Assembly (NCBI RefSeq): GCF_050947335.1
Contig: NC_134988.1
Coordinates: 7,440,001 to 7,504,000, forward strand
Length of the DNA stretch: 64,000 nt
DNA from: Megachile rotundata
Taxonomy: Eukaryota > Arthropoda > Insecta > Hymenoptera > Megachilidae
Reading direction: 5' to 3'
Position numbers and translations under genes: made by a program. The notes under the pieces are model-generated. The model searched no databases, was not told the DNA's origin, and was given only the letters and a program-made list of their open reading frames with translations. Positions 12,095 through 24,400 of this stretch are shown here, piece after piece; position 1 is the stretch's first letter; every line of letters starts with the position of its first letter.

Positions 12095-12885
12095 CACGTT
12101 CCGTGCCAAGCCATTTTTGCCTGACTTGTCGTTCAGGCCATTTGATATTTTGACTAAAGATCGATATATTATCACACAATATTTCATTATATCATCAATA
12201 CATAAGTAGTTCTCTTGTTTAGAGCAGTTATCACATCGTGTACCACCGGTGGTACACGTGGCGCTGCGATCAGTTCGAGTGCAAAAGTCAGTCAGTTCGA
12301 AACTTTTCGGTTAGTAAAAAATCTGCTACACTCGAATTTGTTGAATAAAAAACGAGAGAAATAAAATAAATTATTTAATAAAAGAAGGAGTAGGTAAATA
12401 TACGGAGATAACATTTTTTGTTTTTCATTTATTTCTGTTGGAAAACAAGTTTCTATTATTTACTTCATTACTACTATTATTTTTCTTTTATTATTTTATT
12501 TTCATTTCTTGCTATAAAAAAAATGTAAAAAAATTCGGTACTGAAGTAGCAAGACAAAAAGCTATAAGAGTAATAACGTTTTGCAGCGATTGCCCGAAAA
12601 AGCCGTCTTTATGCCTCCCTTGCTTCAACAAAATGCACCATTAAATGTAATTATTAATTATTGTATATATAACAATTAAATAAACTTATGTGTTTTGTTC
12701 TATACTGCATCTTGTATAATGCTTTATTTTTTAGGTAGAAATATAGTTTACAGAATTATATTTGTAATAAAATATATGTTTTCAGCACATTGAATAAATA
12801 TGACTGCGTGTACCACCGGTGGTACACGTGGCCTGACGATCAAGTTTACCGTGTACCACCGGTGGTACACGTGGCACGGAACGTG
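12095..12885 (+). mobile_element. Non-autonomous piggyBac-type element with relic transposase tail
   Basis: Ends CACGTTCCGTGCCA and TGGCACGGAACGTG are perfect 14-bp inverted repeats flanked by TTAA at 12091-12094 and 12886-12889, the hallmark piggyBac target site. Three copies of the 20-bp palindrome GTGTACCACCGGTGGTACAC lie near the ends (from 12238, 12808 and 12851). The 791-bp element keeps a short frame resembling the C-terminal zinc-finger end of a piggyBac transposase; the rest of the enzyme is gone. Confidence 0.8.
12438..12644 (+). pseudogene. Fragment of piggyBac transposase C-terminus
   Basis: The last part reads CSDCPKKPSLCLPCF followed by NKMHH and a stop. The C-x-x-C-x(3)-P-x-L-C-x-x-C-F-x(3)-H order matches the cysteine-rich C-terminal domain of piggyBac transposases. 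Upstream residues are a low-complexity hydrophobic run with no transposase similarity. The DDD catalytic core is absent, so it cannot be active. Confidence 0.6.
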
Positions 12886-12889
12886 TTAA

Positions 12890-14999
12890 TAAATTAAGTT
12901 GATAGAATGAGAAATTAAGTGGAAGAACCTTTAGGAAGATTTAGGTAGATTTATTTAGTCTGAGAATAATTTAGAGCCTAGGAAGAATCTAGGGAAAACT
13001 TAAGAAGTCCGCCATTTTTGTAAAAGTAGACATTTAGAAATTTGAAAATTTAGAAACTTTATAAATATGAGATTTGATGATTTGAGAAATAAAATTGCCA
13101 GCGATTGAAAGCTCCTACCATCCCCGTCACGGTTTACGATTACGTTTTTATGATTTATTTTAAATTCCAGTAGTTTCAATGTTTTTTGTTTTTAACGTAT
13201 TCGTAAACGGTAAGTTCGTCTGTTAAATGTAGAGAAAGAAAGGATGAAAGGAAGGTTTTTGATCGCGTTTAAGCAGGAAGAATCGGTACGATGATCAGCG
13301 AACCACGACACCCTAAACTGGACTGTCTACTCCTTGATGGCCATCCTTCCATATCTAAGTTAATTGTTGTTTCTGCTTCACGCCAACAATGAGATGCGTT
13401 CATACCTTCACCTCGAACATGATCATTATCATAGCCGTGAAATTTAATAGTTTGTAAGAAAGTGTTTCGAGAGTTCGAACTACGCTTTTGTTTATCAATT
13501 ATTGTTTATGATCGAAATACGAATAAAAATTGAATGATTATATTTAAATTATATAATATATGTATTCATATATTTATTATAGATATTCAAAGTCACATTT
13601 GTTAAGGAAAAATAGTTTTTTGTTATAAAAATATTAAATCATATATTTATACAATGTAATTAAATATAATAGAATATATTACAAGATAATTAAGTCAATT
13701 AAATTATGCAATTAAACAATCATTGTGTTTTTAAATTTATTGTTAAGTTCTATAGCTACAAGTATAAAGTACGAGTGTTATTTACAAAATATGTAACAAA
13801 TGAATTTTGTTCGTTTCTTCAAAGTATGCACAGTATACATTTTAGTAATATATAATGTATACTATTGTAATTTATAATTTTGTAATAAATATTAATATTA
13901 TTAATTTCCAAATAAATAATTTTCAATTGTTAAGAATATCAACTTTTGATTTCTATACAGTTTAGCCATAAATATGGTCGAAAGTGTCATGGCGGATACG
14001 TCGTCAAACGTTGTCACCTTAAGACTTTAATCTTATATTAATTACGAACGATAGCAAATGAGACGTTCATATTTTGAAATAAGATTATGATACTATGAAC
14101 AATTGTAATTATACCATATTTTGTATCATTCATTCATTTTTAATTTTGATAGTGAACATTTCCTCTATAGCTCTCTATGTATTTTCAAATGCTTGCATTG
14201 GAAAGAGAAAAAATATATACAATTCAAATTTCTAAATCTCCAGATCACTAAATCTCAAAATTCACAATTTCCTAAATTTTCAATCACCAACTAGTTAAAT
14301 ATCTCTCCTCGAATGAATGGACTAAAATCTGTTTACAATCGCGCGTCTCACGACGCCATGACATCGCAGTCTCAGTCATCCTACGACTTCAGGACGCGTA
14401 TCAAAAGTTGGCCTAAATACCGAAGGCACACGTAAGGAAAGAAGAAGAGTCACTTCAAACTATACTCTTGAGAACTTGAATTCAATTTTAATACCATGTG
14501 CGCCGTCGCTCGGAGCGCTGACGTCGTTCTCATACACGCGTTTCTTATCCTTTATCATTACGTGCGAGAAAAGTATCGTGACATCACGTTCCCGCGAAAA
14601 TTTCCGCCGGCTTCACAGCATTAAGGGAAGTATTAGCATCGAATCCCTTTCTCTTCGGACAAAAAGGTCAATGATGGATACACTGTGATTGAAATACAGA
14701 TTGAGTCATTCAGCTGTCTCTCAGATCAACCCACGTCATTTTAAACGGTGAGTGTACGATTAAGTACAGTGACACTTATACCTACCGTTTGTATATTTTT
14801 ATCTTTACATCACATTATTATTTTCTTTGCAACTTCTGTGAATGTATGTATGAATGAATGTATAAAATTTTTAAATTTCAATGTATAAAATGTGACAATA
14901 TGGTTATGTCATTTGAAAGGTTACGAACGAAAATTTTGACGAATTTTATTTAATTACCGAATGTTTCTCCCTTATTAATTTCGAAGTAAATATGAATTT
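12890..14999. other. Region upstream of the selectin-like gene
   Basis: AT-rich, with a GC-richer patch at 14.34-14.75 kb that ends at a strong donor-like sequence (ACG|gtgagt). It could hold an untranslated first exon of the selectin-like gene. Otherwise nothing is recognised. Confidence 0.35.
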
Positions 15000-15447
15000 G
15001 CATGAAAACGAGTCAGCCTCGTTCTCGATGGCAACCAGCACGTCGGTTTGATCGGAGAGGTGGTAGAGAAGAGCTCGGCTATGGAGGGGGACAGAACACC
15101 TGGACGACTTCCTGCCAAGGAGTAAGCACTTCAGTCTTCAGGAAAGATCGTTTCACTTTGGTCGACTTTGAATTCGTGTATCCAACACGACACCTGCTTC
15201 TTCGTCAAAGAAGAAATCGTCGCCGCGCGTATTCGGTTCCGGTTTTCATTCGGTTTTGCAGGACTTCCGGATCGAACCGCGAAATGACGTGAATCTGGCG
15301 GTACGGCCGGTGAATTTGAATGACGATCAGTGCACCGTTTTGTTGGATTAGGAATATTTCGCACGGGTCGAAGTGTTGTTGAAGAGAATTTTTTTGTTGA
15401 ATCTCGTTTCGGGAACAGAACTGTTGAACGGAGAAGATTTCTGGGTC
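15000..15447 (+). promoter_or_regulatory. Probable 5' UTR and proximal promoter of the selectin-like gene
   Basis: This stretch is clearly more GC-rich than its surroundings and lies directly upstream of the signal-peptide ATG at 15448. It is rich in Arg-like CG codons but holds no long conserved reading frame. A good donor (ACG|gtgagt at about 14747) and possible acceptors (for example cttcag at about 15140) would allow an untranslated exon spliced to this one. Transcription start and 5' UTR structure cannot be fixed by eye. Confidence 0.35.
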
Positions 15448-15499
15448 ATGGAGAGAGTTACTGTGTGTCTTTTTGTCATCGTTGCTTTGCTCGCACAAG
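15448..15499 (+). CDS. Selectin-like gene, coding exon 1: signal peptide
   Basis: ATG GAG AGA begins a short hydrophobic leader, MERVTVCLFVIVALLAQ, ending at donor CAAG|gtttgt in phase 1. Its last G joins GT at the start of the exon 17.4 kb downstream to make Gly, followed by the first CCP domain. Phase agreement, a leader-like sequence and position upstream of an otherwise leaderless extracellular protein support it. A start this far from exon 2 is usual for large insect receptor genes. Confidence 0.8.
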
Positions 15500-18400
15500 G
15501 TTTGTTTTTTATTTTCTTGTTCGGGGGATCGAGTGTACGGTGAAATTCGAGACTATTTGGGCAAGAGTTAAGCTTTAAAAGTAAAGTATATTATTAAATA
15601 GGATCGAGTTATTGTAACTGTAAATTCTTGTAAACGCGTTTTAATTGAATTGCAGTTACGGTTTCATCCTTTCTAATTTATAGTTTTTTATCAAGTTCTT
15701 CTGCTTCAAATAAATTCTTCTAATTGGAACGACGGAACTTGTGAAGTAACAGAATATTTTTGTGATGGAATATTATAAATTGTGATTTATGTAATGGGAA
15801 ATTTGTGATATTGCAATAACTTGATAGTTAAGTATTATAACAAATTATAAAATATAATATAAAGTATATTATAAAATATACTTACTTGTAGAAATATAAA
15901 ATATAAATAAATAAATGGTAAATTTAAAGTATTTCAAAACTTTCATCCCAAAATATTGTAAATAGTAAACAGAACAATAAATAATAATAAATTATTTTTT
16001 AAATATATAGAAAAATGTTAGAAACAGGAAGCTTTAACTATTTTAGTATTTTATAATAGAAAAATGAGTAACAGTAAATTTGCTATATTTAAATATGTTA
16101 TCATGTTAATAAATTTATGAAATATTTTATGAATATCCTCAAAGCAAAATATTTTAAATATTTCAATATTTGAATAGTGAAATACTATTAATAGATAAAT
16201 AAATAGTGATAAATTATATTTAAATGCTTTAACAGCAAACTATTAAAATTAATAATAAAATACTAATAACCAACAAAAAATAATAAAAAGAATATATGTA
16301 TAATAATAAATTTTCAATATTTTAATAGTTTAATATTAAAGTCTGTTAATATATTAACAATTCTAATAAATATTTTATAAATTTTGTAAAACTAAAATAT
16401 CTGAATAACTTGACTGCAAAATAAAATAAATTGTAAAATGTATAATTGCATATTTCAAATATTTAAATATTTTAATAGTCATGCGTTAATATTTTACAAT
16501 TCCTAATGTTTTATTACTAAAGCAAAATATTTGACTACTACAATTTTTATAAAATATATAATAAACCATTTATGAATGTTTTTCTATTAAATTCTGTTAT
16601 TAAAAAAAACTTACATTTTGTGAACTTACATTTTTTCAAAAAAATGAATTAAAATTTAAATAAATGCTATTTCACATTCAATTAAAATATTTTGCATGCA
16701 GATAATTTATTTTTATGATTATAATTTTTAGATAAACTTGATAGAGAGGGCAAGTTCAGTTAATGCTTAAGGTTTATGAAACCTACTGTTTAGCTATCTT
16801 AAAGAGAGTATCCGCTCTCTGTTTTGTGTTAAATAAGAAGTTAACTAATTAAGGCTGCGTAAAATTCGCGAGATTCTTATGAAAGAACATATTCTTCTCA
16901 TAAGATATATATCTGTGTGAAACACAATATGATTTTATCTGACGACTTTATAGCTCTGTAGAAGATGTTCTTAAAAGTACTTCTCGTTGAATAAAATTAC
17001 AATATTAATTATATCTCTGTAAACAGTTTATTTACATCAGCTTTCCTCCGTTTTATTAAAAACCATTCTGATAGTACTTATTAATAATTCACAATTATCA
17101 AGTTAATAATTTAGTAACATAAACCGTATTATATAAATTATTCGAAACTAACCTAAAAAACGATGAACGCCATTTTGAAATCTCAAGCGTCCATCTTGTG
17201 ATACAACTTTGAAATTCAATATATATATAATATAAACACCTTGAGAATTATATATTTGTGAATTTAATGTTGTAAAAATATAATCTTTGTAACAGATCAA
17301 ACGTTCCAACAATCGCGGTTTGATTACTATCGTTAAAATATACTACTTCAAGGCGAAATATTATGTGGAACTGTAGAAATTTCTTCGGCTATATATATCT
17401 TTGTTCGATGAATAATTCTTCTTGTTGGTGAAACCGGACATAAGTCTCTTAATCTCTATATAAATCTATCTTGGAAGGGCAAATGATTCTTTAGCGTCGA
17501 TTTCACTGGTACGAGGCTAAGAAACTCGTTTTCCCAACGTATAACGTATAACGTATGTGCATATGCGTATTTAAGCGTGGAAATCCATTTTCATGTTATA
17601 ATACTGTAAAATTTACAGCACTGCTGTAAATCGATTCACATTTTTAATTATCGCAGGCTTAGACTTCTTTTTTTCTTTGACCTAACCTCAAAGACATCTT
17701 TTTACTTTTACGGTCAAGAAAATGGTATTTAGTTAAATTTATTGGTTAGGTTTGTTTTCAAATTCTCAAAATTAAAAGTCAATTACTAAAATATTTGTGC
17801 TACTCATATATTAGGCGAGAATTTTAAAAATAAAACTACCAAAGCTTTGCAATACTAATATTTTCACATATTCATATAATTTTACACTTAGAACATAAGT
17901 ATTTTAAATTTTTTATCTTATTTTCTATTTGAATACTAATACTCTTTAAAACACAAAAGGGCGGGAATCTATTCCAATTTAAAATAATTACATAGTACTG
18001 AAAATAAGATTAAATCTACATATGTATACAGCATTCATAAACTGTTGACATTGAAATTAAAATTTAAAATTTATTTTTCCTGATTTTAATATTAATCTCT
18101 TCAAAGCATAAAAGGGCGGGAATCAATTTGAATTTGAAACATGTAATCACACCATAATGTTTTGAATAACATTACTACTTTTACATATGTATACAAAATA
18201 TTTAAATAACAGGTTTGAATTTAAAATAAATGATACGTTTATGAAAGAAACTTATTCTCTCTGACTTAAATATTAAACAAAAGGGCGGGAATTTTAAAAT
18301 CATTACACCACTGAAGAGATTAAAATTTGTACATTTACATAAGAAATTTTGAAGTTTAAAATTTCAAATCAAACCTGTACATATACAAAAAGAAATTTAT

Positions 18401-21400
18401 CAATATCGGAAAAGAATTTATGTCATTTACTTTCAAACGGGCTCGTGTAACACGATCAAATTGTTTCATAAGGCGTTTCATTGTGTTCTATTAGAAAAAT
18501 TGTCGCAGATTCGAAGATTAGACTGCATACATTGTATGCGAAAAACGATTCATGAAAATGCCTTTCCTACGTTGAACGATCGCAATCGGTTCTCATAGTA
18601 AAACGACAACTGCTCGTATTTCTCACGTTTCATTCAGTATCGCGTACTCCTCTGTTATGCAGTTTTCAGCTACAACATGAATACGATCTTCCCAACTAAT
18701 TACATTCTTCCGCTCGTTCGTGACAAACTTCCCGTTTCTTCTGAGCCCTCTTATTCCTTTATCTTCCTTTCATCTTTCGTTCCTGCTTCTCTTTCACGAC
18801 AATTAATTGAATGATTATACTAGAGTACTTAATTCATACATGCTATTAAACCACAATGATGAATGTAACGTTTGTACTAGCATTCTTTTATTGTCTTACA
18901 ATGGTTGTTACTCATCAACAATACGAGAAAAGATCTTTTTCTGCTTTTATAAATAATTAAAATCTCATTAACTGTTATATTATTAGCGAGTAACAGTTCA
19001 TACCAGATTGCTGCATGTCGTATGGGTTTTAGAGCACGGATTGTCTGACATGATTTTATGGCAGTGACATTAATTGCATGTCAGGATTAAACATTTTTGA
19101 GAAGTGATTACATTTATATTTTTTCAATATTTTTTGTGGAAAGTAACTTTTGATTGGTAAACATTTATGTTGTGGCATGTCACTTTACAGTGTGAGGCAT
19201 ATCAGTTTAAAATTGGGATATTCATAAAAAGATAAACAGTATAAACATTTGCTGAACATAGACATACCTAATAAGAAATGAGTAAATTGTCAGTTATATA
19301 AGCCAAGAATATTATATTGTTGCATATCACTTTATTAGGAAATGCATGTCAATTGGTTTTTCAAAGATCAGTGAAAATAGTCATCCAAATGTTATGGACT
19401 ACCTGTGAGTTGTATCAAAGAATAGAATTCTATTATCTTGTAGCATGTCACTTCTTCTATATGTAGCATATCAATTTAAAATTGATAAATTCATAAAAAG
19501 ACAAACAGTGTAAATATTTACTAAACATAGACATTCCTAATAAGGAATTATTTTTTAGAGATCAATGAAAATAGTTTTCCAAACGTTCTGGACTACCTGT
19601 GAGTTGTATGAAAGAATAGAATTCTATTATCTTCTGGCATATCAATTAAAAATTGTCAAATTAAATAAAAAATAAATAGTATAAATGTTTACTTGATATT
19701 CCTAACAAGAAATGAGTAAATTGTCAGTTACAAAACAAAAAAAATTATATTATACTATTGCATATCACTTTGTAATGTGTGACATATCAAATTAACTTTT
19801 AAGGGTGAACAAAAATGTTTAAATATCCCAAAGTTTTTGTTAACTATATTGCAGTAAAATTCAATTAATTGTTACCTGTGTCATGTAGAACAATTCTAAG
19901 TTGCATATCATCTCGTTACAAATGTCATATCAATTTAAATTCTAAATGATCTCTAAAGATAAGTTAAATGAAGGCAAATGAAAACGACTACATAAACGCA
20001 TCATCAATATTTATAATGTGAGATGATTTTTAATTATAACAAGTATTATATTATATTATTATGCTGCATATCACTTCATTACGTATTACATACTAATTTA
20101 AAACATAATGTTTGATAAAACTGCCTACCTGAATGATTCTTCAATGTTCTTAATATTGAGTAGGCGATTGTTGTAGCAAATGGCGAAGGTTTTGTGTTGC
20201 ATGTCACGTAGTTACGTTTGTAATAACGCTTATGGCATATCAATTTCAAGCTTAAGCTTTGAAGGAAATGGCTACATGAACGTGCCATCAGTATTCTTAA
20301 TACATAATGGGTAATTGAAAAAATATAGTACTATTATTTTGCTGCATGTCCCTTCGTAACGTATGGCATATCAATTTAAAAATTGAAGATTCATTACTAA
20401 AAAATGTTTTATCAATTTTCATGATACAAAATAATTGATTATTAGAGCAATTAACAAAGTGATATTTTGTGAAACAAATTTAATAATATTTGTCATATCA
20501 ATTTGAAGCTTGAAGTTTAATGAAAGAGATTGCATAAATATTTCATTAATATTTTCTTTACAATTTTTATATAAGTAACTAATTGTCAATTGTTACACAC
20601 AGTAGTGTTGTACTATGTTAACGCATGTCACTTGTATAAGCTTCATTTCCATTGAACATGGCGGTAAAAACGTTTCACTAATACTTTTAATACAAAATGG
20701 CTGACTGAAACCAAAATACTTTTACCGCGCTGCTGCATGTCATATCACATTCATTTTGGAATATATAAAGTTTACTAAGATTTAGTAAGATAAACCTGTA
20801 AAACTACAATAAAAGAGTGCTTGTGGTATATCAGTTTAACGCTTAAACTTTTACGAAAGTAGCTACGTAAACTCAGTATTAATATTCTTAACACAAAATG
20901 GCTGATAGTATAATAAATAGTCAGTTACAATCAGTTTCTAATATAATATTTCAACAGAAAAATCAAGCATATGGCGATGCATACTTCGTGTAATATTCCT
21001 TCGTGTATCGTTTCGACCTACTAACCAGTATCATAGAAATCAGGAAGAGATCGGAAAACTGGTGGGATCTGTGAAATTATCGAAAGTGACTGACATCGTA
21101 GGCAAACGGTGCAACGCATGTCAGTTTCTACCTTGAAAACAAAAGGTCGACGTGTTTAATTAGCTTGGCTCAGTTCCTAATTTCCCACAATTCCGTGAAA
21201 TAACGGGAGACGACGAAGAAAGAGGAAGAAGAAAGGCGGAGCCCGACCTTCCTTTTCTCACCTACTTTTGCCCTGGTTATCCACTTTTCTTCGGACGTGG
21301 GCGAATCGTCGAAACCACGTGCTCCCTTTCAGATATCCGCTTTTAGAACTTTGTCATTTCTACATCCATAATGTCGGTACATGTAATGTAACATTCTGTA

Positions 21401-24400
21401 TTTCAATTCGTTGCAAATAAGTTTAATTTAAGAACTTTAGGTAATGGAAAACAATATTTTATGCAGTTTACGATTTGACGTTGTATAGTATATTATATTA
21501 CTGATATATCATAGTTATATTATGGATATATCATAGACACATTATAGATACATTATAGAAATATTATAGATATATTATAGATTGTAACGAGGCATATTTT
21601 TATGTATTATACAAGTTTATGTAAACGAATGAAGTCTAGTTTATTTTACAATACTCTTCCTTCTGAAGTAGTAGTAGCAATAGTTTACGAGTAAGTACAT
21701 AGACAGAATATAAATAAAGCGATTTTTATTTGAGAAAATATTCTTATAAAATTTGTTGTCTTCTTTCGAGAATCAAAACTTTAAAAAGTTTATAGAAATA
21801 TTATAGATACATCAAGGATATATTATAAACATATATGCATAGTATATCTGTTATAGACATACAGGGTGTTACCTGTAACGCTACTCACGATTTTTCTCCC
21901 ACTTGCAGCCACCTTACGAAAAAAAGTTTACAACAATATTTGCAGGGTATGAAGTGCACAATAGATATTAGTAAAACAAATTTTGAAAACAGTTTGTTCT
22001 CCTGGCAAAGTCAAGGTCACCTTGGGTTTTTTAAATAGGAACATACATTTTTTTTATTCATAGCTTTAGGGGACATCGAGACGAATTCAAAACACATATT
22101 ACATGATATTTTTATTAACATATTACTCGATTTACAGAAGTGGAAATGTAAAGTAAAAGACCGGAATATTACGTGATGGAAGGCGGCATATATTTTGAAC
22201 ATGTAATTAAATAAAGTGTATTTTTCTTACATTCTAGTCGCGTGTTTGCATTCAGCAATCTCTTCGGAATCAAATAATGGTTACACTACCAAAGTCAAAA
22301 GCTAAGTACTTCACATTTCCACTTCTGTAAATCGAGTAATATGTTAATAAAAATATCATATAATATGTGTTTTGAATTCGTCTCTAAAGCTAAGAATGAA
22401 AAAAATCCATGTTTTTATGGTTTCTCAGAATTCTTAAAAAATTAACAGCAAATTTTGACAGTGTTTCACTATGTTATCAAATGATGTCAGAAAAGTCTAC
22501 TCATAAATCAAAGAAATTCATACACACACATTCTGTTGATGATCTGTCTGACCCATATTTAAGCGGAAATTCCACACTGAGAGAAGATGAAGCAATCACT
22601 CATCCTTACAAGTGACATCCTGTTTTATCTTCAGAAAAGACCCAGATTTGTTTGCCAATACAAAAGTGTGGACGTCAATATTAGAACAAAAGAAAGTTTT
22701 GCAAGAATGTCGTATAATGTAACATTTGAAACAAATTTCAGTTTTTGTATGAGAACACTGAACCATTGACTTGTACTCATAAATATATTAACTAGATTTG
22801 CAAGAAAATTCTTTCGTAATTCATAATTCATACTTTCATAATTCAATACATTCTTTTAAACTACACACGAAAGCCTATTAATATAATCTTAATAGATTCT
22901 CTTCTAACAAAATTCGAAATAGCCTAAGAGTTTTGGGAATTTTTGCAACGTATCTTAACAAGTGCTTCGAAATTTTGTGTTTTATTGAATTATTGTATTT
23001 AGTCAAATTATGTTGGAAGATGTTTGGTATTCAGGTTTATTACAGGATGTCGATGATAGAAAGCATGAAAGGAGACTGAAGAAGAATAAGCTAAAGATTT
23101 CTAGATAACGGTTTGCAGCAATCTTTTTAATAAGAAAATAATTTTGCCAGTGTTCGTTTGCCCAGTAAATTCATTCGAAAAACAATAGACGGTGACACAC
23201 AATAGGTTCGAAGAAAACAATTGTACGGCGTATTTGCAAAACAAGAAATTCATCTTCACGCTTGAGATTCCTAGAAAAAAGTCGTCGAATTATAATGACG
23301 GCTGCAGCTTCAACTATTTAGCACGATTTACATAGTTGTGTAAGAAAGTACTCTGAACTTTTCTTTTTAAGTAAGTAAATAAAGAAATGAAGGATACTGA
23401 GAATTGTGATGGGGTTTTGTTTGAATAATTATGTTTATTATTAAATGTTAAAGATATTGGTATTCTAGTTCTTCAAATGTTTATTATATTCAATAAATTG
23501 TTATTATCGTAGAATAAGGGTCAAAAGGAATTTAGACATTTTTCTTTGTGGAACAGTCTGATCATTTCCATGTCTGATGAATTTATTCGTAGACTATGTT
23601 GATTATTAAGTACTACAGATATTTTAATATAGTTGATATTCTAGTTTTTCAAATCTCGAGGAATAATATTTGATAAATTCAATAAAGCGTCGAATTCGGG
23701 TATGTTTCCCGCCTTTATTCAGAATGACGCCATATTGGCGCGTAATTCAAATACGTTCTAATTGTGATCTTACAAATATTTTACACTGTAAAATATAATC
23801 TTGATAAAAAGATACATACAGTACTTGATTATAGCTTTATACATAAGTAAATAACAAACTGATACGTCATTCATTTCTTTCTTTACTGTAAAATAAAAAA
23901 CGTTTCAAAAGCTTCTTATTACTGTATGTAAATATTAATATATTAAAATTAATAACTCTACGTTGGACTTTCGAGTAAAGTAGTTCAATAATTTCATGTA
24001 AGCTAATAACTTTCAAAGTGATTATAATACTGTATCATGTTACCGAAGTGAGAAACAACTGATTTCAACGTGATTAAGTGAAAAATGGAAAAGTTGCAAA
24101 TATTTGAAGATCAATTATAATGCAAAATGTCGGATGTATTGATTCAGTATTTATATAAGAACGTATTAAAACATTAAAATATGTATTAAAATGATAGAGT
24201 ACAATTTACGCATGGAAAATTTCATGCAAACGTTCAAATATACAATAATATATGTATAGATATCATAATTGGATTTTCCTAATTAACAATGATGCTAAAT
24301 ATATAATTTGCGCAGCAAAACACTTATTAATTTAATAACGTGAACAAACTTCGTTACAGCTCTTTCGACCTGATTGCGATGTCATGAATGCTCTGATTAA

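Noticed and set aside
21835..22846. Several 60-71-residue open frames on both strands
   Set aside because: They fall in the foldback transposon and its AT-rich flanks and show no transposase motif.
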